NCBI RefSeq assembly: GCF_026151205.1
Contig: NC_087082.1
Span: forward strand, 19,554,494 to 19,618,493
Reading direction: 5' to 3'
Origin: Bolinopsis microptera
Lineage: Eukaryota > Ctenophora > Tentaculata > Lobata > Bolinopsidae
DNA length: 64,000 bases
Shown here: positions 22,940 to 33,408 of the stretch, in pieces
Numbering within the stretch: the first letter of the stretch is position 1
Layout: each line of letters starts with the position of its first letter
Notes under the pieces: generated by a model
What the model was told of the DNA's origin: nothing
The model's input: the letters and a program-made list of their open reading frames with translations, nothing else
Database searches by the model: none
Translations under genes and position numbers: made by a program

Positions 22940-23635
22940 TCAAGAATCTTCCTGACGATACATTTGTGAAAGTTTAAAAAGCTTGATGCTAATATTTTTG
23001 TTCTCGTTCATTAGTTTGTTGACATCAGATAGACTAGTAGTCGTGATAACTGCAGTCAAAAGAGCTTGTTCTTCCATACTTAAAATTGTGGCGATGTCTT
23101 GTCCACAGTCAATGAGATGCTGCTCAAATTTCTCAAACATTTCCGTTTTCATTATGTAAGAGAATAAAAAGTCCATACATTTGTTCTCCTCCTTGCACAA
23201 TTTACTTTGTAACAGGACATCTAGAGATTTGAGTAATTTCGACATATCATTTACCTTTTTATTTATTTGCTTGATTGCTACGCCTTTCCGCTTGCCTTTG
23301 TGTTGCCGAACTGAGTCAGATTCTAACTCATCACTACTTGATACACTTCTACTATCACTATATGGTGTTTTTGACTCGTAATCAGCACTTGTTTCCTCAG
23401 AGTTAGAACCGTCTTGTTGAGATTCTTCAGATATTATCGTATCAGCATCTGAATATGTGGAAGCAGGATAATCCAGTTTTACATCAGTCGCATCCGAGTT
23501 AGCTTTTGATAGTGGTTGAATGTTAGAGCTTGTTTCTGACTCTCCGTTCTCTCGATGATACCGACTTTTGTGTGAGGACAAGCTATATTTATTGACAAAA
23601 GACTTGTCACAGAATGAGTAAGAAATAGGACTCAT
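22940..23635 (-). CDS. Zinc-finger/helical protein, left palindrome copy (finger cysteine lost)
   Basis: 231 residues from ATG 23635; the frame is open a further 20 codons upstream without ATG. The N-terminus corresponds to a single C2H2 finger, but the first zinc cysteine is Tyr here (ISYSFCDKSFVNKYSLSSHK). A long Ser/Asp/Glu-rich linker follows, then a basic KGKRKG patch and a C-terminal helical region (LLKSLDVLLQSKLCKEENK, ILSMEEQALLTAV, VNKLMNENKNISIKLFKLSQ). The architecture and the final helices resemble the protein at 33409-34482, so I place both in one family linked to Polinton-type elements (inference). Function unknown; DNA binding is plausible for the intact finger. The mirrored copy at 24160-24855 keeps the cysteine but has a stop. 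Confidence 0.6.
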   Translation of the reverse strand: MSPISYSFCDKSFVNKYSLSSHKSRYHRENGESETSSNIQPLSKANSDATDVKLDYPASTYSDADTIISEESQQDGSNSEETSADYESKTPYSDSRSVSSSDELESDSVRQHKGKRKGVAIKQINKKVNDMSKLLKSLDVLLQSKLCKEENKCMDFLFSYIMKTEMFEKFEQHLIDCGQDIATILSMEEQALLTAVITTTSLSDVNKLMNENKNISIKLFKLSQMYRQEDS

Positions 23636-24159
23636 GATATTACTAAGGATACGTATAGAACGTTTGCAACAACAATCTTCAAATATATTGTTCAATCTAA
23701 CGGGAATGCTTCAAATTTTGTGGAGTAATTAACTCAGACCCACGTGCTATTTTATACAAATAAAAAACAACTAATCTGCTTTCCCTGATCGACGTGTCTT
23801 TTTCTTAACCAACGGTTAGGTCTCATTGTATTTGTATGTACGGGTGTTAAGGACTTCGGGCTCCCTCCTTTCCTACCCTCCCTCCCCTGGAGGGAGGGTG
23901 GTAGGGTAGGGAGGGAGGGTAGGAAAGGAGGGAGCCCGAAGTCCTTAACACCCGTACATACAAATACAATGAGACCTAACCGTTGGTTAAGAAAAAGACA
24001 CGTCGATCAGGGAAAGCAGATTAGTTGTTTTTTATTTGTATAAAATAGCACGTGGGTCTGAGTTAATTACTCCACAAAATTTGAAGCATTCCCGTTAGAT
24101 TGAATAATATATTTGAAGATTGTTGTTGCAAACGTTCTATACGTATCCTTAGTAATATC

Positions 24160-24855
24160 ATGAGTCCTATTTCTTGCTCATTCTGTGACAAGTCTTTTGT
24201 CAATAAATATAGCTTGTCCTCACACAAAAGTCGGTATCATCGAGAGAACGGAGAGTCAGAAACAAGCTCTAACATTCAACCACTATCAAAAGCTAACTCG
24301 GATGCGACTGATGTAAAACTGGATTATCCTGCTTCCACATATTCAGATGCTGATACGATAATATCTGAAGAATCTCAACAAGACGGTTCTAACTCTTAGG
24401 AAACAAGTGCTGATTACGAGTCAAAAACACCATATAGTGATAGTAGAAGTGTATCAAGTAGTGATGAGTTAGAATCTGACTCAGTTCGGCAACACAAAGG
24501 CAAGCGGAAAGGCGTAGCAATCAAGCAAATAAATAAAAAGGTAAATGATATGTCGAAATTACTCAAATCTCTAGATGTCCTGTTACAAAGTAAATTGTGC
24601 AAGGAGGAGAACAAATGTATGGACTTTTTATTCTCTTACATAATGAAAACGGAAATGTTTGAGAAATTTGAGCAGCATCTCATTGACTGTGGACAAGACA
24701 TCGCCACAATTTTAAGTATGGAAGAACAAGCTCTTTTGACTGCAGTTATCACGACTACTAGTCTATCTGATGTCAACAAACTAATGAACGAGAACAAAAA
24801 TATTATCATCAAGCTTCTTAAACTTTCACAAATGTATCGTCATGAAGATTCTTGA
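24160..24855 (+). pseudogene. Zinc-finger/helical protein, right palindrome copy (premature stop)
   Basis: Same gene as 22940-23635 in inverted orientation. The C2H2 finger is intact here (C6, C9, H22, H27; spacing C-x2-C-x12-H-x4-H), but codon 80 is TAG (24397-24399) where the left copy has GAG. The frame is otherwise open to the natural stop at 24853-24855. Further differences fall near the C-terminus (NIIIKLLKL for NISIKLFKL, MYRH for MYRQ). As written, only an 80-residue finger/linker fragment would be made. Confidence 0.65.
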
Positions 24856-25029
24856 ACTTTATAACCAAAACGTTGATAATTATTGAAATAAGTATTTGGA
24901 TATATATAGAGTTATTGAATATAGTTTAGTTAAAGTTATCTTCAAAAATCTAAACGTGTGTTTCCTTGTCTACATTATAACTTTAAAAAATAATACATCA
25001 TAATTATAATTCAGTATTCAGTATATTAT

Positions 25030-25897
25030 ATATGTTGCTTAATAAGTTGTATATAAATGTGGCTATCAGGCACATTTTGGTGTATCGGAATAGTCTTAAA
25101 GACCTTCCTGGGCTGAAATACAAAAATTCGAGTGACCGCGAAACCCTGAAAAAGGGTGTGGCCGAAAACGCCCTCATTGCATTATTTCAAAAATGCAATG
25201 AAGTCCAAATGTTTTAAGAATCATCTAGAGAGGTGATAACCGTTGAGAAATCGCTTTTAACACGAAAAGCTAACGAGATAGCCTTTTAGGACGGTTGGGA
25301 TCCGACTATTTAGAGTTTATCGAACTTGAGTGCTTGTCGAACTTCTGTCCGTGTCGAATGTGTACCGATTTCCGAAAATCTGAATGATAAATCATATCAC
25401 CATTTTCTGTGTTCGTGCTATTACTACGGGGAATTTTTGAAAAATACATGTGAGTAGTATGACTATGCCGGGCCAGACTCATTTCGAGAACAGTGGATTT
25501 CAGACGGAAATAGGGTGTTTTGAAAATCTGACATATAAATTTGTGTGTAAAAAAGGATGTAATTGGTTTCCGGGTTAACCCTAGGTAGCTGGATTGAGTG
25601 AGCTTTCCGGGTATGGTAACCCTAGCCAACTCTAGCTGTGTACAATTATATCCCTAATAAGGTCTGTGTAGTGCTCTAGATAAGTAAAAAAGTTTCACCT
25701 GAAGATATGACTGGCAGTCTGACAAGCCAATCAGGAAGACTAGACGATTTTTTTCACTCTGGCCCCGGAACTAATTACATGAGGACATGACCGGTAGTCT
25801 GACAAGCCGATCGGGCTATCAATTAACACTTCAATTAACATCCGTGCAGGGTGTTAATTGATGCTGGATATCCGGTGCTGATAGAGGATGTGATCGT
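25030..25897. other. Spacer upstream of the polymerase gene
   Basis: No supported gene. Contains direct copies of GACnGGnAGTCTGACAAGCC (about 25709 and 25789) and AATTAACA phrases (25822-25860). It may hold the end of the Polinton-type element, but I cannot identify a terminal inverted repeat or target duplication. Confidence 0.4.
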
Positions 25898-25905
25898 TAT
25901 ATAAA
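25898..25905 (+). promoter_or_regulatory. Candidate TATA box for the polymerase gene
   Basis: TATATAAA lies 111 bp upstream of the first ATG (26016) of the polymerase gene in otherwise mixed-composition sequence. Position and match are good for a core promoter; no other support. Confidence 0.45.
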
Positions 25906-26015
25906 CCAAGAATTTTACAACTGACATTACCTATTTGCTTATTTGATTGAATTCGCTGCTTGAATTATCAAATCTTGAAACAACCGATTGTCAGTTTATT
26001 TCCCCTTTGGTCGCT

Positions 26016-29000
26016 ATGACAAAGAGCCCTTGTCATTTCGGTCCTTCTACGGACTTTAAGTTTAGTGGTAAGTATGATTCAGCCCTTGCGGAGGTTTCCA
26101 GGGCTATTTGGCGTGCTCGGGATAACTATCCTATTAAAGCACTTTTGACTGTGACTGCCTCGAATGGTATCCGATATGTTTCCGATCCCTTGTACGTTCA
26201 TCAGTTTAAACAGGAGATGATTGATCTTACCTTGAGGAATAGTATTGATGCTCAACTGGAGCTTGCCGTGATGGATGCGGCATGTGAAGGCGTGTTCGAT
26301 AGTATAGATACTACCTCTTATTATTTAAACCTCAGACAGATACGGGATCCAGGTCATCAGTGCCCGGTGTGTAAGAAGTGGCATGCTAAAAACTTTAAGA
26401 GACATGTGCAAACATGTGGTAAGGGTAAGTGGTGTACAGTTTGCTATACTCGTCCTGATGATTTGGCAGCTCATCGGTTGGTATGTGAGGGGGATCTTTT
26501 CCCATGTCGGGTATGTAGTTTGGTTTTCCAGAGTCGAGAGCTTAGATTGGAGCATGAGACGATTTGCAGAAGACCTGATTGCAGTGCGACAGCCAGGAAC
26601 GTGAGACCTAGAGTGGAGACAAGTGGGACAGCTGAAGAGAGTTCCTCGGAAAACCAGACGGTAACCAGTATCACGGCCATAGATGGATTATTTCGTAAAT
26701 TCTCTTTATCTCCTCCTCTTAAAGTTGGTACCGATTTTCAAGGAGCTTTGAAGAAATCGTCCCCCAGATTGACTGATATTATTGAAAGTAATCTTGGAAC
26801 TGGTATAAAGTTCAATTTGGAGTTGAATGTAACCCTCAGCAAGTTGGTCACCGGAGACATCGTAGCTAGAACATTTGATAGCGAGATGATACCATTACTT
26901 CTCACAGATCTCATTGCTCCAGCTCTCCAGACCCATAACAACAACATCAGTGATCGGGTAGACAGACTCATCAGAGATGGGAGTGGATGGGCGGTACACG
27001 AGATAATCTCCATCTCGATTAACATTACCAGGTAAGAAATATTATTGACCCTTTTACAGATATATCTTTTAACTGAAATTTCATGGATATACCTCATTCG
27101 CAAAATTTAATGAAGTATATTATCTTTCTTAACTGATTTTTCTTGGTTATATTAAAATCGTCCTTGTAACGGTATATTAGAACCAGACAGACACAATATT
27201 TTATTCGCAAAAATTTAATGTTTTATATTTCAGGTATAACCCGTTAGCAGGTAGCAGCTGGATGGAGTTGCCTTTACCCATCAGACGTAAGACCTACGCT
27301 CTTCTCAACATCCAGAACATGAACGATGAACGCTGCTTGGAATGGGCTCTAGTTGCAGCTCTCGAACGTCAGCGGGGGTATCCTAGAGGGAATAACCGTC
27401 TTCGCGTTGGTCGCTATCAGAAAAGCAACGTGAAGATAAACATGACTGGTATCTCCACCCCTACTCCAATCAGCGAGGTGAGAATTTTAATTAGTGCTAT
27501 CAGTGATTTTCAAATTAGATGAGAAATAGCTATTTGCAAACTAAGGTAACGGAGTTGAACGTGCATATGTAAAAATTTACTAACGAAATTTTAATCGGTT
27601 TTGCGGTGATTTCATTGTTTTCAGTGTAAGTTATAATTTTTACAAGTTACATCTTCAATCATAACGGATATTTTCTGACGCGATAAAAAGTGACTTTTAG
27701 GAATACTATTAACTTCCTGCCTGTGTCCGGGCTTTCTAGTTTAGTTTAGAATCAAATGTCGCCGGCTTTGCAAGTTAAACAACTCACCCGTTATTTATTT
27801 CAGATTGGTAAGGTTGAGAAGTTGAATGACGTTTCGATCAATGTTTTTGGATGGGATGATGGAACGATTTTGAATGGAGAACCGAGCGAACTTCACCAGG
27901 GATTCTACCCTATCAGACTCTGTCAGAATCCTAACAGTGAGACGTGCATCAACATTCTGCTGGTGGAGAACGACAGGACGAGTCATTGGGTCTGGATACA
28001 GGATCTCTCAGCACTATTATGTGGACAGAGCCAGAATACTCATGCAAAATTTTTTTGTTGTAGATGTTTGAGAGGTTTCACAAGAAGTGACCTTTTGGAT
28101 AATCATGAAAGTGATTGTTCTAAATTGGACGCACAGCGAACCATCATGCCCCATGAAGTTAAACAACGTGATTATCCAGTAGGAAGTATAAGGCAGAAGA
28201 AGACGGAGAAGGAGCAGCTCACGTTAAAGTTCAACAGTTGGAGGAAGACGATAAAAATCCGTTCACGGTCTCCGCTGACATAGAGTGTATCCTAGTGCCG
28301 CGGGAGGTAGACGAAAACGGAGTTACAGTGAAGATCGCAGAGCACACCCCCTGCACGGTATCGTACAAGCTAAATAGTCACCTAGCTGGGTTTGAAGATG
28401 AGCCTGTAGTTATTTTCCATGGACCAAAATGTATCGATGAGTTCTTGGAAGCTCAGGATTTATTGTATGACCGTCTCAGACCCTGGATGGAGATGAATGA
28501 GCCAATGGAGAAGGTAGACCAGGCTACCATGGATCGTCTCAATGCTAATCCAAATTGTGTTATTTGCAAACGTAAACTTATTAAAGATAAACATCTCGAT
28601 CACTGTCACTACACTGGTAAAGTTTTAGGTTACACTCATCCACTATGCAACCTAGAACGTCAAACACCAAAGTATTTACCCATTTTCTTTCACAATCTTA
28701 AAGGATACGACTCACACATGGTTATTGGAGGTATTGCAGATCGTGTTGATGATCCTTGGGATATCAATGTTATCGCCAAGGCTATGGAAACATACACAGC
28801 ATTCAGCACTAAAAAGTTCAGGTTCATTGACTCATGTGCTCACCTCAACTCCTCTCTAGAGAAACTTGTGTCTAATCTTCATTCGTCAGGACCTGGAGCC
28901 TTTAAACCTGTCGAAGACTTCCTTCAGCAGAAGTTCGGTTGTGTGGAGCCTGAGAAACTGGAGCTTCTTCTTCGCAAAGGGGTGTACCCCTACTCCTACT

Positions 29001-30751
29001 TCAAGACCTTCGAGACCTTTGAGGAGACTGAACTACCTCCCATTACGGCTTTCTACAATGACCTGAACGATGAACCCTGCTCGGAGGAGGACTATGCTCA
29101 TGTGCAGAAAGTCTGGGAGGTGTTTGGTTTGGAGAGTCTCAAGGATCTGGTATATCTCTATATAGCCTCTGATGTCCTACTCCTCGACTCAGTGCTACAA
29201 CAGTATAGGATAGAGTGTATAAATTCTTATGATCTTGATCCTGTACATTATTATACTGCACCAGGTTTAACATGGGATGCAGGATTAAAGTATACTGAGG
29301 TAGAGCTAGAATTATTGAAGGATCAGGAAATGTATACTTTTATCGAGCAGGCTATCCGTGGTGGTATTAGCACCATTACTCATCGCTATGCTAAGGCTAA
29401 CAATCATAATCTTCCAGACTATGATCCTTCTAAACCTGAAAGCTACCTTTCCTATATAGACGCAAACAACTTATACGGGTGGGCTATGTGTCAGAAGCTT
29501 CCGATATCGGGCTTCAAGTGGCAGAAACCGGGTAAACTTCTCACCGTCGACGACATCATGGCTTGGGATCCGAATGGTGACGTGGCTTACTTTGTCGAGT
29601 GTGATACAGAGATGAAACCCGAGGATCACGACAAATTCAACGATCTACCTCTATTCCCTGAATCTCTGGTGGTGCAGGATAGTATGGTATCAAATGCAAC
29701 TCGTAAGGCAATGGAGAGGAGAGGGGTAAACTCCGTTGCTCCTTCTAAGAAGCTTGCTCCAAACCTCTTTCCTAAGATTAAGCATAAGATTCATGTAGCA
29801 GCATTGCAGTATTACATTTCAATTGGTGGTGTTTGTACCAAGATTCATAGAGTTATAGAATTTGTGCAGTCTGATTGGTTAAGGAAGTACATTGCATTTA
29901 ACACCAAAAAACGACAGGAGTCTACTTCAGAGTTTGGTAAAGCTTTCTTCAAACTACTGAACAATGCTTTCTTCGGGAAGAGTATGGAGTCGGTGAGGCT
30001 TAGAGTGAACATCAGACTGATACGGAACGGCAGGCAACATCGCTTTCAGACTAGTAAACCTGGATTCAAGAGGTTTTGCATTTTCTCTGATAAACTGGTT
30101 GGACTAGAACTTGTTAAGCCTGTTATCGTGTTAGATAAGCCGATTTATTTAGGAGCAGCTATTTTAGACTTGTCAAAATTGTTAATGTATAGATTCTGGT
30201 ACGATGTGCTCAAGGTTAAATATAGTAACATTAAATTATGTTTTACGGATACAGATAGTTTCTTATATTGGGTTGAAACTGCCGATCTGCATAAAGACTA
30301 TCAGGATATGGCCAGTCACTTTGACACTAGTAATTACCCTACTGATCACCCCCTATTTGATTTAACTAACAAGGCAGTACCGGGCTTAATGAAAGATGAA
30401 TTTGCGGGTAAGTTTGCCTCTGAGTTTTGCGGATTAAGAAGTAAATTATATAGCTGTAAAGTTCATAAAGCTGATGGTAAGATGGCCGCAGCAGGGGTTA
30501 AACATAAAGTAGCTAGACGTCACTTATTACATGAGAAATATAAAAGTGTTTTGTTCGGTGGAGAGGAAGTGAGGGTTAACCAAACCACCCTTAGAAGTTA
30601 TAATCATACAATGTATACTATTAAGCAGAGGAAATGTGCACTTTCTGCCATTGATAATAAGAGATATATTTTGCCAGACTTAGTCACCACTAGAGCTTTA
30701 GGACATTGCCTTAACCAGCCTGAACTAGAATGTGATATTGAATTTGTTTAA
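26016..30751 (+). CDS. Protein-primed DNA polymerase B of a Polinton-type element, three exons, one frameshift
   Basis: Exons 26016-27031, 27234-27477 and 27804-30751 join with GT-AG introns and matching phases (2, then 0). Exon 1 carries a Cys/His-rich zinc-binding block (residues about 116-189, CPVCKKWH onward) and the GSGW motif that precedes Polinton polymerases. Exon 2 gives YNPLAGSSWMELP. Exon 3 opens with INVFGWDDG and a C2H2-like CCRCLRGF finger. After a one-base frame change at the A-run 28253-28257, the catalytic part follows (numbered from 28238): ExoI D14-E16, HNH/EndoVII-like CVIC...DHCHYTGK 107-128, ExoII NLKGYD 153-158, ExoIII YIASD 308-312, motif A YIDANNLYGWAM, motif B KLLNNAFFGK, motif C DTDS 671-674. 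All polymerase carboxylates are present. It would copy the element by protein priming. The second frame has no ATG at its start, so it is a continuation, not a separate gene. Confidence 0.88.
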
Positions 30752-30984
30752 GTTTTAAGATGTTGTGCTTTGTGATTGATGATTGACTTATTTGTTTAAA
30801 AACTGCATCAGTTTAACTTTTAATTTGTTTATATTTTATTCTCTGTGATTTTAAAATGTTCACAATTGCCTTTAATTATTCCTGTGGAATTAATTTATTA
30901 GATAAGATTTTCTTAACTATTCGTATTTACCTTTATTTATTCCGGCGGAATTAATTTATCAAATAAAATATTCCGGCGGAATTA
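30752..30984 (+). other. 3' flank of the polymerase gene with AATAAA and 31-bp repeats
   Basis: AT-rich 3' flank. AATAAA at 30962-30967 is a possible polyadenylation signal. Copies of ATTCCGGCGGAATTAATTTATC begin near 30938 and 30969 (31-bp period), with a diverged copy at about 30878; the TTCCGGCGGAA core is nearly palindromic. The sequence then degenerates into the homopolymer block. Confidence 0.5.
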
Positions 30985-32203
30985 ATTTATCAGATAAAAT
31001 ATATTCCCCGGCGGAAAATTTTAAATTTTTTTAAAATTTTTTCCCTCCTTTTTTAAAAAATTAAAAATTTTCCCCAAACCTTTAATTTTAATTTTAAAAA
31101 AAATTTTTTTAATTTAAAAATTTTTTTTAATATTTTTTTTCCCCTTAATTTATCCCGGGGAAAATTTTAAATTTTCGAAAAATAAATTTTCCCCAATTTT
31201 AAAATTTTTTCGAAAATTTTTTTTGGCGGTTAAAAATTTTCCCTTTTTAAAATTTTCCCCCGCTTTTTTTTAAAAATTGCAAAAATTTTTTTTAATTTTA
31301 AAAATTCACGGGAAAAAAAAATTTTTTTATTTTAAAAAATTTCCAGGGAATTTTTTTAAAAATTTTTTTAAGTTTTTAAAAAATTCCCCCCGGGAATTTT
31401 TTAAAATTTTTTTAAAATACCCCATTTTAAAAGCCAATTATTTTTTTAAAAAATTTCCCCCGGAAAAATTTTTTTAAAAGTTAAAAAACCCTGGGGTTTC
31501 CAAAAAAAATTTAAATTTTCCTTTTAATTTCCCCCCCAAATTAAATTTTTAATAAAATTTAAACCAAAAAATATTTTTATTTTTAAATTTGAATTTAAAT
31601 TTTTGAAAATTTTTTCTTTTGTTTTTTAAAAGGGTTTTAATTTTTTTTAATAGGAAACCCAAAATGTTTTTTTTAAAAAGGGGTTTTTTTTTGAGGTTGG
31701 TTTTTATTTTGTAACCCCCAAAAAAAAAATTTTAAAGAAAATTTAAAAACAAAATATATAAACCCTAAATAATAAGGAAAAAAAAAATTCATACAAAATT
31801 CCATTTTGGGGAAAAGGGTTTTATAAAATTTCCAGGGGGGGTAAAAAAGGGGGGGGGGGTCCAAAACCAAAATGGCCGGGGGTTTTGGGGAAAAAGGGGG
31901 GTGGAAAAATGCCCCCCCCGGTGTCCCAAAAGCCCCCCCTTGGAAATGTTGTGGAATTGTCCGGGGGAAATTTCCCCCGCCTATTTTAAATTTTTTTTAA
32001 AAGGAAATTTAGGGCCTGGGGGGAGGAAAAAAATTTAGCCCGGGATAGTCAAAAAAAGTTTCCCAAGAAAAACCCCCCGCAAAAGCCCCCCCTTTTTCCC
32101 CTTTTCCCCAGACCCCCCCAAAATCCGGGGGCTTGGTGAAAGGGGGATTAAAAAATCCAACTTGAAAAGGGGGGGAAAATTTTCCCCCCAAAATGAAAAC
32201 GGG
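30985..32203. other. Homopolymer-rich block, probably unreliable consensus
   Basis: About 1.2 kb in which almost every base is part of a run (TTTTAAAATTTTTCCCC-like, later GGGG/CCCC runs), unlike any other part of the window. It begins gradually from a 31-bp tandem repeat and ends abruptly into normal sequence near 32203. Open frames inside it (31277-31477, 31673-31870, 32009-32239) are not credible proteins. I read it as failed consensus over a hard-to-sequence tandem repeat; real element genes could be hidden or missing here. Confidence 0.7.
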
Positions 32204-32316
32204 ACGAGAGGTTAATCCCGTCAACACTAACAATTGCACTTTTGGATGGAGGAGACATTACTAAAAAACTGCTGTAAACAAGGATAACTCTCTGCAGATG
32301 GTGAGGGTATTTAAGG

Positions 32317-32322
32317 TTTATT
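32317..32322 (-). terminator. Polyadenylation signal for the minus-strand gene cluster
   Basis: AATAAA on the minus strand, 17 bp beyond the stop of the last gene of the minus cluster (32339). Position fits a shared 3' end for the three genes. Confidence 0.5.
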
Positions 32323-32338
32323 CATAGGAAGTCATCAG

Positions 32339-32845
32339 TCAGACTTTGCCCTTCTTAATCGGTTTATTTTTTCCTGTTGCCTGACAGCCGTCAGACTTCC
32401 GCTTCTTCTGAACCTTGAGACCTTCGTTATTGCTTGTCAGACAGGCCTCAGACTTCCGCTTTTTCTGGATCTTGAAGCCTTCGTTAATGTAACCATCATT
32501 GAGATCTGACAGATACCTTCCGTAATATAGTGAGTCAGCTCCTACTGTTAGCAGGAAGTTGTGGCCAATGGAAATGTAACATTCTTGATCGCGATCTAGA
32601 TCGTCTGAATGTGGAAGTTTCTCTTGAAACATGGTGTAAAGTTCAGGTAATGTCGGAAGTATGGTGCCCCGAACCTCTTCAAAATACTGTCGTAGCTTAT
32701 CCAGCATAGAGAGCTGTTCGTGTAGATGAAGTAGGGGGGAAAATAGCTTATCCTCACATCCAGGACATCGTAGTTTGCTAAGTTGAGCAACCTGTCTTAC
32801 TATATTTTCGCAGAGAAAACCAATCCAAACATCACTGTAATACAT
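32339..32845 (-). CDS. Small CxxC protein with basic C-terminal repeats, Polinton-associated, function unknown
   Basis: 168 residues from ATG 32845; the frame stays open upstream to at least 32887, overlapping the end of the next gene by 10 bp, so a non-ATG or spliced start is possible. Numbered from 32887, a CPGC motif lies at residues 41-44 after a helical N-terminus, followed by LLHLHEQLSMLDKLRQYFEE, a likely helix. The C-terminus has two tandem copies of an 18-19 residue unit (EGFKIQKKRKSEAC and EGLKVQKKRKSDGC) ending in a Lys-rich tail; KKRK resembles a nuclear localisation signal. No family assigned. It is last in a compact minus-strand run and probably co-expressed with its upstream neighbours. 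Confidence 0.6.
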   Translation of the reverse strand: MYYSDVWIGFLCENIVRQVAQLSKLRCPGCEDKLFSPLLHLHEQLSMLDKLRQYFEEVRGTILPTLPELYTMFQEKLPHSDDLDRDQECYISIGHNFLLTVGADSLYYGRYLSDLNDGYINEGFKIQKKRKSEACLTSNNEGLKVQKKRKSDGCQATGKNKPIKKGKV

Positions 32846-32877
32846 TTTAAAATAAGTGAGCAAATCCCGTAGTGTTT

Positions 32878-33366
32878 TTATACCCAAGTCTCTGGCGTTA
32901 ACGTCTTCCTTATGCGTGATTTGAGGAGTAAAACGATTTCCGGGAGTTTTATTATAACAAGGAAAATAGTTAAAATTCCTGCAATGAGATCATAAGGAAG
33001 ATGCTCATTTGCGATAATCACCTCTTCCTTCCTGTTTATTGTCAGCGGGTCAATAAACATAAAACTACTGTATGTTGTATGATTAATTGTCTCCTCTCTC
33101 CCCTTAACTAGATTCATATCAACATTGTTAATGGATAATGGCCATTTGAACTGAATAGCACTAACATTTGTTTGAGCTAATTCATACCGTACATTATCAT
33201 TTTTACTGCTAAACACTTGAAATATCGAAGAATTCTCACGGAATAAATGGAGGCTGCAGTTTTCTCCGGAAAACATGAAATAATCTTGATAATTTGCTCC
33301 ATTATCTACATACTGAACGGTGAAATTTAACCGGAGAATAACACTGAAGATTAATGAAATATCCAT
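32878..33366 (-). CDS. Predicted type I membrane glycoprotein, Polinton-associated
   Basis: 162 residues from ATG 33366. The N-terminus (MDISLIFSVILRL) looks like a signal peptide. The ectodomain of about 110 residues has N-glycosylation sequons (NCS, NSS, NVS, NHT). A hydrophobic helix, LIAGILTIFLVIIKLPEIVLLL, lies near the C-terminus, followed by a short basic tail (KSRIRKTL). It begins 42 bp after the stop of the 33409-34482 gene and overlaps the frame of the next gene by 10 bp, so it is part of a tight unit. A surface or envelope-related role is possible for a virus-like element but not shown; I recognise no fusion protein or receptor family. Compare the broken gene at 39713-40263. Confidence 0.6.
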   Translation of the reverse strand: MDISLIFSVILRLNFTVQYVDNGANYQDYFMFSGENCSLHLFRENSSIFQVFSSKNDNVRYELAQTNVSAIQFKWPLSINNVDMNLVKGREETINHTTYSSFMFIDPLTINRKEEVIIANEHLPYDLIAGILTIFLVIIKLPEIVLLLKSRIRKTLTPETWV

Positions 33367-33408
33367 TTTATGTTTTCGCTAATGGTTTCGTTCCCTCCTT
33401 AAATACCA

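Larger units (their letters stand above)
22769..25029. repeat. 2.26-kb palindrome: two inverted arms of about 1.12 kb, spacer about 22 bp
   Basis: The left arm (about 22769-23886) and right arm (about 23909-25029) are near-identical inverted copies around a G/C-rich spacer of GGGAGGG character. Each arm holds the same zinc-finger gene, both transcribed outward from the centre. The arms differ at several scattered bases: a Cys/Tyr codon, a GAG/TAG codon, and a few changes near the C-terminus and in the flanks (ACTCTATATATC against ATATATATAGAG near the outer ends). They are therefore not a simple read-through hairpin of one molecule. It lies about 1 kb upstream of the Polinton-type polymerase gene. 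Confidence 0.9.

Noticed and set aside
28238-28283. Separate polymerase gene starting at 28238
   Set aside because: The frame has no ATG there and the upstream frame carries the conserved N-terminal half, so it is the same gene after a one-base break.
31277-32239. Phe/Lys-rich ORFs in the homopolymer block
   Set aside because: Composition follows base runs of suspect consensus; no start context or domain.
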